64,000 nt of DNA, from positions 1 through 64,000 of the forward strand of contig NZ_JADQTL010000008.1 of NCBI RefSeq assembly GCF_017168145.1, written 5' to 3'. The DNA comes from Anaerovorax sp. IOR16 (lineage in GTDB: Bacteria; Bacillota; Clostridia; Peptostreptococcales; Anaerovoracaceae). The notes under the pieces are model-generated. The model ran no database searches and was not told where the DNA came from. It saw nothing but the letters and a program-made list of their open reading frames with translations. Positions 27,632 to 37,271 of the stretch are shown here, piece by piece. A program made the position numbers and the translations under genes. Each line of letters begins with the position of its first letter. Within the stretch, counting starts at the first letter, position 1.

Positions 27632-29029
27632 TTACCCAACTACTTTATTTGTTTTATTAGAAAATAAAAGGAACCAAAGAAAGGCTATAATTCCGGAAGC
27701 AATCCCAACAGGATATCCAATAGTAGTCGGCAATGATAAACCTTCTGGTGCTATGAGAATATAAGAAGTAACCACGGTAGTCATGAAGGTCGCTGGCAAG
27801 GATGTAATGTAATGAAACTTCTTAGATTTAGCCAAAAATGCAGAAGCAGTCCAAAGCATAATGGTTGCCAACGTTTGATTTGACCATGCGAAATATCTCC
27901 AAATGATCCCAAAGTCTATAAAGCATAATACCACCCCAATAGAAAATAACGGTATTGCAATTAAAAATCGATTTTTAATCGGACTTTGATTAAAATGAAT
28001 CGCATCAGCAATTGCTAAACGTGCACTACGAAATGCAGTATCCCCAGAAGTAATCGGACAGGCAACCACACCAAATAAGGCAAGTACACCACCGAAAGTT
28101 CCAAGCAATGATACAGAAATTGTCTTTACTACAATGGCTGCTGGTCCTGCATTTGCAAGTGCTTCTGTACTTCCGAAAAATGCCATAGAGGCAGCTGCCC
28201 AAATTAAAGCCAATATACCTTCTGCAATCATAGCTCCATAAAATATCATGCGACCTTCCTTTTCATTGGATATGCATCTCGCAATGATTGGCGACTGTGT
28301 CGAATGGAATCCGCTGATTGCACCACATGCAATGGTAATAAACAAATACGGAAAAATTGCTTTTCCGGTTGGATGTAGATTCACCAATTGAATTTCTGGA
28401 ATCGCATATCCCTGATTAAAAATTCCATACAAAATGCCTAAACCCATGATGATAAGAGCCGCACCAAAGATTGGATAAATTTTTCCAATAATTTTATCAA
28501 TTGGTATTACCGTTGCACATAGATAATAAAGAATAATTAAGCCAATCCATACAAACTTTGAAACACCAGTCATGCTTAAAAGAATATCCGCAGGACCGGT
28601 TATAAAAATTACACCAACTAAAATAAGCAAGACTACAGAAAATATCCTCATCACATTTTTAGCAGCAATTCCGAGATATCTTCCAACGATTTCTGCAACG
28701 GTTTCTCCATTATGTTTCATGGAAAGCATACCAGAAAAATAATCGTGTGTTGCACCTGCAAAAATGCTCCCCAGTACAATCCATAAAAAAGCGACCGGCC
28801 CCCAATATGCTCCAGCAACTGCACCAAAAATCGGTCCTAAACCGGCAATGTTTAAAAATTGAATTAAGAATGCTTTTTTCTTATCAAGTGCTACAAAATC
28901 CACCCCATCATTCAAGGCAATTGCTGGAGTTGTTTTTGAAGGATCTGCTCCATAGATTGCTTCAACTAATTTTCCATATAATACATATCCTAATATTAAA
29001 GCAACAATGGAAAGTAAAAATGAAACCAT
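27632..29029 (-). CDS. cstA: CstA-family carbon starvation protein / peptide or pyruvate transporter
   Basis: The 465-residue protein has many membrane segments and the CstA hallmarks: NIAGLGPIFGAVAGAYWGPVAFLWIVLG, HDYFSGMLSMKHNGETVAEIVG, and GAISGFHSTQSPIIARCI. It is a short CstA variant without the long C-terminal region of the enterobacterial protein. Family members import peptides or pyruvate under nutrient limitation. It is the third gene of an operon with an amino-acid permease and a DUF2892 protein, which supports a nutrient-uptake role. Confidence 0.88.
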   Translation of the reverse strand: MVSFLLSIVALILGYVLYGKLVEAIYGADPSKTTPAIALNDGVDFVALDKKKAFLIQFLNIAGLGPIFGAVAGAYWGPVAFLWIVLGSIFAGATHDYFSGMLSMKHNGETVAEIVGRYLGIAAKNVMRIFSVVLLILVGVIFITGPADILLSMTGVSKFVWIGLIILYYLCATVIPIDKIIGKIYPIFGAALIIMGLGILYGIFNQGYAIPEIQLVNLHPTGKAIFPYLFITIACGAISGFHSTQSPIIARCISNEKEGRMIFYGAMIAEGILALIWAAASMAFFGSTEALANAGPAAIVVKTISVSLLGTFGGVLALFGVVACPITSGDTAFRSARLAIADAIHFNQSPIKNRFLIAIPLFSIGVVLCFIDFGIIWRYFAWSNQTLATIMLWTASAFLAKSKKFHYITSLPATFMTTVVTSYILIAPEGLSLPTTIGYPVGIASGIIAFLWFLLFSNKTNKVVG

Positions 29030-29054
29030 AGCTTTTTCTCCTTAAATTCTTTAA

Positions 29055-29264
29055 TTAGGATTCATGTTTTTTTACCTTACAAGTAGAAATCCCTAAAAGA
29101 TCACTGATTGGACAATAACGAGTAAACCCTGTGATGATTGGTACTAATCCAATAATCCCCCACCAGTTTTGGTAGTACACTCCTACAACCACAATGGTTA
29201 AACCAATTGTAATTCGTACGATTTGCTCTGTTTTTCCTACATTGCATTTTGTTTTACGATTCAT
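29055..29264 (-). CDS. DUF2892 small membrane protein (YgaP-type membrane domain)
   Basis: The 69-residue protein has the DUF2892 pattern: CNVGKTEQIVRITIG at the start, one or two hydrophobic helices, and the C-terminal TRYCPISDLLGISTCK motif with two cysteines. Function is unknown; the domain also occurs fused to rhodanese in YgaP. It overlaps the preceding permease gene by 11 bp and lies 25 bp before cstA, so it is expressed with both. Confidence 0.85.
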   Translation of the reverse strand: MNRKTKCNVGKTEQIVRITIGLTIVVVGVYYQNWWGIIGLVPIITGFTRYCPISDLLGISTCKVKKHES

Positions 29265-30696
29265 CTTTTTTCTCCTCCTTCATTTTTTCAATCAATTCAT
29301 TTGAAAATTCCTGTGATAATATAGAGGAATATTCTTTGCCTCTAAACCCTTCCTCTATATTTCTTTCTTCAGAACGATTTAATACGTTCATTGCCATATA
29401 AACCAAAGAATAGGCTGCAATGATTGTAAATCCTGCAATTAATCCTGAAGTCTGCCCTGGTATAAATGGCATACTAAAAATTATGATAATCATACAAATC
29501 AAAGAAAACCATGATGTATACGGATAACCTGGCATTTGGCATTTCCCTTCCGGTGGGCAGCCATTTTTTTTTCGCAGCCGCATGTGAGTTGCGATAATAA
29601 CGGCGTAAGTAAACAGTAATGCAAACCCCCCGGAACTGATTAAGAAAAGATATATTTTAGGTAAGAAAATACCAATCCCCAATCCACATAACATAGCAAG
29701 GCCAGAAAATAATATTCCACGATACGGAACATCGGTCTTATCTTTTAACCAATTTGGTGCATGTCCTTCATCGACAAGTGAGCGCATCATTCTTCCGATT
29801 CCAAACATAGCTGCAAGCATAGTTGAGATGATAGCTGTGATCATAACAATATTTAAGGCAGTACTGCCCCATCCAATGCCTTGATTATTTAATGCAGCCA
29901 CCATCGGACTTACATCTTCATTGATACTTGCAGTAGGAATAAGTGGGAAAAGGAATGCAATTGAAGTAATATAAAAACCTACAAGACATAAAACGGTATA
30001 AAGAATTGCTTTTGGAACAGTTTTTCTAGGATTATCGCTTTCCGAAGCTGCAAGTCCGATGATTTCAAATCCGGCATACGTAAACATTACAATTAGCATA
30101 CTTCCGGCAATACCTTTGATACCTCCTGCCATAAAAGGCTCTCGAACTAATTCACCGGCTCCGATTGGCGAAGTCCTTAAGAAGACTCCTGCAACTAATA
30201 ATAATGCAATTATAATAAAAGAAGCGATTGCAAATAGCTTTACTGCTGCAAGACCGCTCTCCAGCTTACTTAATTTATCTGCTCCAAGCAAATTAAGAAG
30301 TGTTACACCAATTATAATAGAACTTCCAAGTAAAGGTATCGATATATTAGGGATCCATTCACTTACTAAGATTGATACTGCCGTCGCTTCACTAGACATT
30401 GCCAAAACCATTCCGGTCCAATACACCCATCCAACAACAAATCCAACTCCAGGACCAAAAGCCTGAGCTGAAAATGTTCGAAAAGATCCGGAATCGGGAT
30501 TTGCTACCGTCATCTCAGATAAAGCAACTAGTATAAAATAGACTAATATTCCACCTAATACATATGCAACTAAAATAGATGGACCCGCTGCATGAATGGC
30601 AACTGAGGAACCAACAAAAAATGAGCCTCCAATTACTGTTCCTAAAGCCATCATTGTAAGCTGCCATGCAGATAATCCTTTATTGTTTTTCTCCAT
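29254..30696 (-). CDS. APC-family amino acid permease
   Basis: The 480-residue protein has about 12 membrane segments. The N-terminal unwound-helix motif GTVIGGSFFVGSSVAIHAAGP is the amino-acid binding signature of the APC superfamily. The segment FTYAGFEIIGLAASESDNPRKTVPKA is typical of the AAT/GABA-permease branch. The substrate cannot be named. It starts the operon permease-DUF2892-cstA and ends in a cytoplasmic charged tail. Confidence 0.9.
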   Translation of the reverse strand: MEKNNKGLSAWQLTMMALGTVIGGSFFVGSSVAIHAAGPSILVAYVLGGILVYFILVALSEMTVANPDSGSFRTFSAQAFGPGVGFVVGWVYWTGMVLAMSSEATAVSILVSEWIPNISIPLLGSSIIIGVTLLNLLGADKLSKLESGLAAVKLFAIASFIIIALLLVAGVFLRTSPIGAGELVREPFMAGGIKGIAGSMLIVMFTYAGFEIIGLAASESDNPRKTVPKAILYTVLCLVGFYITSIAFLFPLIPTASINEDVSPMVAALNNQGIGWGSTALNIVMITAIISTMLAAMFGIGRMMRSLVDEGHAPNWLKDKTDVPYRGILFSGLAMLCGLGIGIFLPKIYLFLISSGGFALLFTYAVIIATHMRLRKKNGCPPEGKCQMPGYPYTSWFSLICMIIIIFSMPFIPGQTSGLIAGFTIIAAYSLVYMAMNVLNRSEERNIEEGFRGKEYSSILSQEFSNELIEKMKEEKKDES

Positions 30697-30833
30697 AACT
30701 TACCTCTTATTCTTATATCAAAGTTAAAATAAATTTAATACTCTAAATTTGTTTCCAAATTATTATTCCTCAAATTTTGAAATATATAAGAAAAGGTGAA
30801 AAAGTTTTTTTACTCGATTTTTTTTAAAATAAA

Positions 30834-30884
30834 AAACTGACCCCCATAAGTTAGATTTTAGGTCTAACTTATGGACGTCAGTTT
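30834..30884 (-). terminator. Terminator hairpin, copy 1 of a dispersed repeat
   Basis: The long hairpin (AAACTGAC at 30834-30841 with GTCAGTTT at 30877-30884, inner ATAAGTTAGA with TCTAACTTAT) is followed on the minus strand by TTTTTTATTTT. It is placed 63 bp after the phosphatase stop. An almost identical hairpin in the same transcript orientation is found at 50421-50475. The interval 30697-30833 upstream of the permease is otherwise AT-rich without a gene. Confidence 0.85.
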
Positions 30885-30947
30885 AATAGAATCTGTTTTT
30901 CACTCATTATATTTATAGTCAAATTTTATTAAAATAAATTATATTTT

Positions 30948-32318
30948 TTATTTTTGGGGGGACCATGTAGATTTTTGAGCTGCATTTTCCCAAATTTCTC
31001 TGTTTTCATTTGCAGGAGCAGGTTCTGACTCTCCGAAAATAGCGCGCACCCAATGTCCATCCGTAGGATTTGGGAATAAGATAAATTTAGAACCAAACAA
31101 CTCTTTATCTGCCTCCATTAATTTTGTTCTTTCATCGATATCTTTCACATAATAGATTCTTCTAAAATCATTTAAGTTATCACCAAGATATACACTTACA
31201 TTATATTTTTCAGCAATTGCCATCTGTGGTTTTTCTTTATTTGAAGTGTCTTGCAGAACATTTAAATGTTCTTTGTCCGCGTATGGAAATCCAAGTGCTT
31301 GAAGATTACCTAAAGCATATTCATATGTTTTTTCTCCCTGATCTCTACTCGTCACATAAAAAACTTCAACGTTGTTTTCTTTACAGAAGTTTAGAAATTC
31401 CAAAGACCCCGGTGTAGGTACCATTTTGTTTTCTGGTATCCATTTATCCCATATCTCATCATTAAAAAAGTCTTTCTTATTCTGAATCAGATAGCCCCAA
31501 TAATTGACCGGGCTTACAATTGTATCATCTACGTCCGTAATGACTGCCAAAGGCTTATCACCTGGTTTCTGATTTGCAATTGCAAACTGCAATTGCGACT
31601 TTGCCTGATTAAATCCTTGATAATACAACGCCTTATACTCTGCTGCTGTCTGCTTCCATGCAACTGCAACTGTCAAAATGTTCCCATCCATATTCTTAAC
31701 AATCGCTTCTGCATCTGCAACTTCTCTGTCAAGAATATTTTGTTCTACAAGGTATTCAGCCAAAGCAGTTTTTGTTTCATTTACTTTTACATTAAGAGTT
31801 TCTGTGACAATATTTGAAAATTGACTCATGCTAACAATATTACTATCCTTTGCACTTTTAATCCCCAACTGATTGGCATACTTAACTGCTGATTCTGTAT
31901 ATTTTGTCTCTTTCAAAATTGATAACATTATCTTTGTTAATTCTTCTCCTGAAATTTTTGCAAAGCTATCAAAATTATTTTGATTCCCTACCCAACCCAA
32001 CTCAGGGTGGTCATAAATATATGCCAAATATTGCCTTGCCCAAGGTGTTTTGTTTGCATCCGCATAATTTTTATTTCCTGTATATACAGATGCGGTTTCT
32101 TCAAGACCTAACAATTTTAATTGTACAATTGCCGCTGTCAATCTAGTTACAGGTTTTTGAATATCAATGGAATTTAACGTTCCATCACTTCCCTCAAGAA
32201 TACCTAAAGTATGTAATAGCTTGATATTCTCCGGAACAGACGGCCCTGCTGCAAATCCGACTGTACAAGTCGTATTCATTATCAGCGTTACAAGAATAAG
32301 TACTAATATCTTTTTCAT
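30948..32318 (-). CDS. Secreted protein: SLH-like N-terminus fused to class C/P4-type HAD acid phosphatase
   Basis: The 456-residue protein has a signal peptide (MKKILVLILVTLIMNTTCTVGFAAG). It is followed by two or three S-layer-homology-like segments (about 30-190, for example KPVTRLTAAIVQLKLLGL and TPWARQYLAYIYDHPELGW) and a C-terminal HAD domain of the lipoprotein e(P4)/class B-C acid phosphatase family. HAD motif I is AVITDVDDTIV, motif II is VFYVTSRDQGEKT, and motif IV is YLGDNLNDF. It should dephosphorylate nucleotides or other phosphomonoesters at the cell surface. The start was placed at the ATG at 32318 behind GGAGGGGAG. Confidence 0.85.
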   Translation of the reverse strand: MKKILVLILVTLIMNTTCTVGFAAGPSVPENIKLLHTLGILEGSDGTLNSIDIQKPVTRLTAAIVQLKLLGLEETASVYTGNKNYADANKTPWARQYLAYIYDHPELGWVGNQNNFDSFAKISGEELTKIMLSILKETKYTESAVKYANQLGIKSAKDSNIVSMSQFSNIVTETLNVKVNETKTALAEYLVEQNILDREVADAEAIVKNMDGNILTVAVAWKQTAAEYKALYYQGFNQAKSQLQFAIANQKPGDKPLAVITDVDDTIVSPVNYWGYLIQNKKDFFNDEIWDKWIPENKMVPTPGSLEFLNFCKENNVEVFYVTSRDQGEKTYEYALGNLQALGFPYADKEHLNVLQDTSNKEKPQMAIAEKYNVSVYLGDNLNDFRRIYYVKDIDERTKLMEADKELFGSKFILFPNPTDGHWVRAIFGESEPAPANENREIWENAAQKSTWSPQK

Positions 32319-32557
32319 CGTTCTCCCCTCCATATTTCTACTAAGATGTTTAAGATAGACAACTTTCCTATCCTATTTTCTATAGTATCGGAAGAGACTG
32401 ACAAATTACTGACATATCAGAAAATTTTATTATATTAAATATCAGAACAAACAATTACATCCATTTAAAGCATCTTTATTATGCAGTTATATCTATCCTG
32501 CATTTTTTTTGAAGGTTTGCAATCCAGTTCCTTCCTCAAACGTTGTTGATAAGACTG

Positions 32558-33610
32558 CTAGAAATGAACTAATCCCAGTTTATCTTTTTCTTCTTCGTAT
32601 CGATTCATGAGCATCATGCAAGCATCCTCTTCATAAGGGAAATGCGTAAGGAGTTTATTTAAACATGCAATTTCATATTCAATATTTCCACTTAAGTTTA
32701 ACAATACAGCAAGGCGATAAGAAAGACGAATGTATTGACGATTCATGGATTCTCTATAATCCATAGCCCATTCAAAATATTTATTTGAGAAAAGTTCCCC
32801 TTGAAATAACTTTACTGCTTTTTTCAGAATCTCTACCTCGTCCGCTTGTTCTCCAATGCCGTAAATCGATTTTGCTTCTTTATAATATTGTTGAAATCTT
32901 TGAACATCGGTAAAACAGGATTCGAACTCTATCATATACCCTCCATTTTGATTCAAAATTTTTATCGGAATGTTTTCACTCTTAATTGTTTTTCTTAATC
33001 GGTAAATGGTGGTATGAAGATTAGTCGCTGCATTATCCGCACTTGTATTGGGCCATAATAATTCACAAAGCTTCCATTTTTCAATAAGCTTCCCATGATG
33101 TAGTATTAAGTATGCAAAAAGTTCTTCTACCTTTGAAGTAATCCATTGAACAGGTTTTTCATTTTGATTTCCATATACTTCGAAAAAGCCAAAACACCGA
33201 GCCAGCTGCACAGGATATTTTCTAGTCTTTATAACCTCAGGTTTTGCTTTTTGAGTACTCATTACCTTATTCAATACTCTTTGTACCTCATTTGGATCAA
33301 CTGGTTTAAGAAGATAATCAAGAGCATTTACTTTAAAAGCATCAACCGCATATTGACTAAAAGCTGTAACAAAAATAACAGAAATATCATTATTTACTTC
33401 ATGTATCCTCTCTGCCAGTTCTAGTCCATTCATCGCTGCCATTTCAATATCCAAAAAAGCAATATCTGGTTGTACTTCTTTTAACTCATCGAGTACTGCA
33501 TTCGGTTGCATATAACTGCGAATAACTTCAACTCCGTCCACTAATTTAATTGCTCTTTTCAAAAGAATATGCCCGGAAAATTCATCATCGACAATGACGG
33601 CTCGTAACAT
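32558..33610 (-). CDS. Response regulator with OmpR-type HTH and bacterial transcriptional activator (SARP/BTAD) domain
   Basis: The 350-residue protein has a receiver domain (about 1-120) with the acidic pocket VDDE, phosphoacceptor Asp in IAFLDIEM, Thr/Ser in VIFVTAFSQ and Lys in LLKPVD. A winged-helix domain (about 150-235, ATNLHTTIYRLRKTIKSENI) and a tetratricopeptide-like BTAD region to the C-terminus follow, an arrangement seen in SARP regulators. It starts 12 bp after the sensor kinase gene and so is its cognate regulator. Target genes are not evident. Confidence 0.9.
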   Translation of the reverse strand: MLRAVIVDDEFSGHILLKRAIKLVDGVEVIRSYMQPNAVLDELKEVQPDIAFLDIEMAAMNGLELAERIHEVNNDISVIFVTAFSQYAVDAFKVNALDYLLKPVDPNEVQRVLNKVMSTQKAKPEVIKTRKYPVQLARCFGFFEVYGNQNEKPVQWITSKVEELFAYLILHHGKLIEKWKLCELLWPNTSADNAATNLHTTIYRLRKTIKSENIPIKILNQNGGYMIEFESCFTDVQRFQQYYKEAKSIYGIGEQADEVEILKKAVKLFQGELFSNKYFEWAMDYRESMNRQYIRLSYRLAVLLNLSGNIEYEIACLNKLLTHFPYEEDACMMLMNRYEEEKDKLGLVHF

Positions 33611-33622
33611 TCGTTTTCCTCC

Positions 33623-35194
33623 TTAACTATGATTATTTATAATTGGTAAAAAAACTATAATCTCCGTACCAGCGCCAACTTGACTATTTATTGTCATTTC
33701 ACCCATTGTATAACTCAAAATTCTTTGTCTTATATTGGATAAACCGATTCCGGACTCCATTGATTTTTCATTTATAATATAACGTAATTGCTCTTCTTTG
33801 ATCCCTACACCATTATCCTTTACAATGATTTGCATTCTATTTTTTACTGCATGTACCGATAACCAAACCGCACCCCCTTCTTCCTTTTTGGTTATACCAT
33901 GCAAAATTGCATTCTCTACAAGAGGCTGTATGATTAAAGGAGGTATCTGATAAGAAAGACATTCCTCTTCCACCTCAAAATGCAAGACAACTCGTTCACC
34001 ATACCTTGCCTTTTCAAGTTCCACATAAGCATTCACCAGATCAATTTCACGCTGTAAAGAAACCAACTCCATTTGGCTGTCTGTCGTGAAAACCATTCGA
34101 AGATATTTACTCATACTGTTTAATAAATCTCCTGCTTTTTCCGGTTCTGTATAGCAAAGTGCCATGATTGTTCCCAATGCATTAAATAAAAAATGCGGCT
34201 TTATTTGAGATTGAAGATAAGCCATTTTATTGATTGATGCTTCTTTCTTCATTAACTCGGACATTTTTTTTGCACTTTTATATTGATAGGCTAATCCGAT
34301 TATTACTATCAAAAGTATAAATAACGAGATTACAATTTGATTTTGCGTGTTTTTTTGTTTTAAATATTTATTCAATAATTCTGTTTCTCCAACTTCATAT
34401 TTTGAAATGACATCCTCCATATTAAAACAACTCATCGCACGATTCCATATTTTTACGAACTCACGCATATCCTCTGTTTTCTTGAAAAGATAACTATACT
34501 CTCTAAGAGATTCCTCAATTTTATAAATTTTTATAACATCGAATAGCTCATAGCGGTAAAAGTCTTCATTAAAAACATTCTCATTTTGAAAAGTATAAGT
34601 CACTTTTCCGGTTTGTAATGCTGCATACATTGCTTTATCGCTATCATAATAGGTTATATTTTTTTTAGGAATATAGTTTTCTATCAATGCGATAATCGAA
34701 GTTCCACGTACAGCACCAACCTTTTTATTCTGCAAATCATTTAGACTCGAAATTTTTTCACTGTCTGACTTCGCAATTACACTATAATACATTGTGTGAT
34801 ATGGTTTCGTATAATGGCCATAGCTTTTTCTTCTGTCTGTAATACTCATTGGAAACAGCAAATCAATTTCTTTCCTTTTAATGGACTCTATTTTTTCTGA
34901 CCAACTAAGATCTTTCTCATAATTGTATCTATATTTTAAGCCTATAAGCTCTGCTGTTTTTTCAAACAATTCTACGCTGGCACCAAGGTATTTTCCATCA
35001 CTTTCAGAGTATAAAGATAAAGGGGTAAAATGATCATCTACCATTACTTGAATTTCTCCCAATGAATTTATTAAATTCTTTTCCTCTTCTGTCATTATAA
35101 ATTGACTCCCTTCTTCTAAAGTGGAAGCAAAGGCAGTGTTATTTATAAAAAGTATTATAATTAGAACCATACCAAGTAATTTATTTACTTTCAT
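33623..35194 (-). CDS. Sensor histidine kinase (LytS/YesM type) with solute-binding sensor domain
   Basis: The 523-residue protein has a signal/anchor segment, an extracytoplasmic SBP_bac_3 domain (about 35-270), one membrane segment (about 285-303) and a His_kinase/HATPase_c module. The phospho-accepting His is in LQSQIKPHFLFNALGT. The ATP-binding motifs are IQPLVENAILHG (N box), VKDNGVGI and GIGLSNIRQR. It should sense an amino-acid-like ligand and phosphorylate the regulator encoded 12 bp downstream. Confidence 0.92.
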   Translation of the reverse strand: MKVNKLLGMVLIIILFINNTAFASTLEEGSQFIMTEEEKNLINSLGEIQVMVDDHFTPLSLYSESDGKYLGASVELFEKTAELIGLKYRYNYEKDLSWSEKIESIKRKEIDLLFPMSITDRRKSYGHYTKPYHTMYYSVIAKSDSEKISSLNDLQNKKVGAVRGTSIIALIENYIPKKNITYYDSDKAMYAALQTGKVTYTFQNENVFNEDFYRYELFDVIKIYKIEESLREYSYLFKKTEDMREFVKIWNRAMSCFNMEDVISKYEVGETELLNKYLKQKNTQNQIVISLFILLIVIIGLAYQYKSAKKMSELMKKEASINKMAYLQSQIKPHFLFNALGTIMALCYTEPEKAGDLLNSMSKYLRMVFTTDSQMELVSLQREIDLVNAYVELEKARYGERVVLHFEVEEECLSYQIPPLIIQPLVENAILHGITKKEEGGAVWLSVHAVKNRMQIIVKDNGVGIKEEQLRYIINEKSMESGIGLSNIRQRILSYTMGEMTINSQVGAGTEIIVFLPIINNHS

Positions 35195-35261
35195 TTTTAC
35201 CTGTACCTTTTCATTTGAGATTTTATTTCATCATAATATGGATTTCGTTGAAAAACAAATA

Positions 35262-35298
35262 AAAAAATATACCGTCTGTTTGAAACGGTATATTTTTT
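35262..35298 (-). terminator. Intrinsic terminator of the DUF4153 gene
   Basis: The 14-bp stem (35262-35275 with 35285-35298, AAAAAATATACCGT/ACGGTATATTTTTT) ends in a run of T on the minus strand, 45 bp after the DUF4153 stop codon. Confidence 0.82.
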
Positions 35299-35343
35299 AT
35301 GTTTTAATAATTAATTTTAAATTAATGAATCATATTTTTAAAC

Positions 35344-37131
35344 TTATTGAATGGATATTAAAATATCTAAAGTGGCAAAATTATTTCTTTGATTTAACGA
35401 ATCATCCATATTTGCCTCCTGCACAACAAGAGTCAGCTTTGCCTCTTCGTTTTCAATAGAAAAAGTAGCTTCTTCATTGGATAATTCAGATTTTTCTACT
35501 ATATAACTTCGATATCTTGAAAAAATTTCTTGCGTACTAAAACGTATGATCTCCTGATTCTGGTTTTCCTGAACGAGTACAAAATCATATCCGTCTCCTT
35601 CTTTCACTTTATTTAAAATATAGTTTTTTCCTGCTTTTTCTATCTGACAGATCTTTGTTTCCCTATTATCATCAAAGTTTATAAAGGCATGCACCAATAC
35701 ATCATAACCTTTTATATTAATTGCTGATTCCGAATTTCGAAATACATGAATGAAACGATTTTGATTCTTTGCCTGTTCATATTCGTAAAAACCAAACGTA
35801 TTATAAAAATCTTCATAAGCAGTAAAATCCTTCGGCAGCCATGTAATCTTATCCGTATACCCCATTCGATCTAAATACTCAACCGACAAAACAATCTTCT
35901 TTTTATCTCGCTCTGAAAGAAGTGCATTTGGTATTATAATATTGTCTTTGAGCATTGCATTTTTTACCAAAATACCTTTTAATCTATTTTCCTGACTAAT
36001 GCGACTAACAGTAAATGCGTCTACTGGAGGTATAATTGAAACCAAGGAAAATGCAATAAGCATAATTGCAAGAATGCCGTTTTTTCTTATAGGCACAAGA
36101 CTCATCACAACTCCGGCTAAAACAGCATAAATCCCAAATAAAATTGCAAAATAACGTGTATGTGTAATCCCCATTTCTCTTAATGTAAGAAGTGAGGATA
36201 CAACTTGGAACAACATAATGGGGACAAGAACCTTCGGGAAAATTCTACGAAACCAAACTGCAAATTTATTCTCCAGTCTGCTTGCTAAAAGATATACTAA
36301 AATTACTGTAATTGCATAGGACACTAACATAGGTTCCAAAAGATTATTTGTCCAAAAATCTTCTCTCACATTCAACACAATGTACAACAACAAAATAACC
36401 GTGAATACGGAAACCAAAGGAATAACGATATAGGATATCAAAACTTCCAAAATTTTCGGACAGAACGCTGCATTTTCAACCATCTCATTTTTTTCAGCTA
36501 TAACGTCAAACTCTTCTTTATGATCCTTCTCTCCTGGATATACAGGAATGAGTGAAAGAAAAAAAATCGGAGCAAAAAATACAAAAATAATGTTTGCCAC
36601 ATGTGGATATACCGTTTCGTTTAAGGATACAATCAGTAAATCAATCGCTGCAATAATGAGAATACAACCACCAAAAAGAACGGCTGAAAATAGAAGAGAA
36701 TGAAAAAAAGACTTAAATGCAGTCATAAAGCTTTCATTAAAACTAATCTTACTGCGAATCACAGGAACCCACAAATAAGCAGCAATCATCGCTAAGGCAG
36801 CAACAAATGTTCGTATCCCAATTTCCATACTAAGTTCCGGAGCAGATTTAATAATAAGATAATATCCTGTGGTAAAAGCAACACTGCATCCCATTAAAAA
36901 AAAGCGTATGGTATTCTTATAAAAAAAACGTTCATTTAATGCTTGTAATGAAGCACTCAAAACCGCTCCGATGATACAACTCATAATTTCTTTTAAAAAA
37001 TCTTTTTCTGTTTCTATGGAAATAGAAATCATTATCATGGCCGCAAAAAGAAAGACAGTTGTTAAAGGATAACGAACGATTGCAGTGGAAAGCTCTCTTA
37101 ATCTTTCAACCAATAATTTTAATCTTTTCAT
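35344..37131 (-). CDS. DUF4153-type multi-pass membrane protein
   Basis: The 595-residue protein has about eleven hydrophobic segments in its first 390 residues, and a hydrophilic C-terminal region (about 395-595) rich in Lys, Asn and Glu that is predicted to lie on one side of the membrane. The membrane part resembles DUF4153, a family of unknown function in Firmicutes. No catalytic motif was recognised. It appears to be monocistronic, with its own terminator and a 140-bp gap upstream. Confidence 0.7.
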   Translation of the reverse strand: MKRLKLLVERLRELSTAIVRYPLTTVFLFAAMIMISISIETEKDFLKEIMSCIIGAVLSASLQALNERFFYKNTIRFFLMGCSVAFTTGYYLIIKSAPELSMEIGIRTFVAALAMIAAYLWVPVIRSKISFNESFMTAFKSFFHSLLFSAVLFGGCILIIAAIDLLIVSLNETVYPHVANIIFVFFAPIFFLSLIPVYPGEKDHKEEFDVIAEKNEMVENAAFCPKILEVLISYIVIPLVSVFTVILLLYIVLNVREDFWTNNLLEPMLVSYAITVILVYLLASRLENKFAVWFRRIFPKVLVPIMLFQVVSSLLTLREMGITHTRYFAILFGIYAVLAGVVMSLVPIRKNGILAIMLIAFSLVSIIPPVDAFTVSRISQENRLKGILVKNAMLKDNIIIPNALLSERDKKKIVLSVEYLDRMGYTDKITWLPKDFTAYEDFYNTFGFYEYEQAKNQNRFIHVFRNSESAINIKGYDVLVHAFINFDDNRETKICQIEKAGKNYILNKVKEGDGYDFVLVQENQNQEIIRFSTQEIFSRYRSYIVEKSELSNEEATFSIENEEAKLTLVVQEANMDDSLNQRNNFATLDILISIQ

Positions 37132-37271
37132 TTGTAGTGCTCCTTATCAGCCCATTTTTTATTATGTAGGAAATATCGTTTGCGATATTTTGTTATTTTA
37201 TCTTTTTATAAAACAATTATGTAGAAAAGTAAAAAGCTAATAAATCATAGGCTCAAGGAAAAAAAAAATTT

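Noticed and set aside
30059-30466. 135-codon plus-strand open frame inside the amino-acid permease gene
   Set aside because: It is antisense to a well-conserved membrane protein gene, has no ribosome site and a low-complexity product, so it is a shadow frame.
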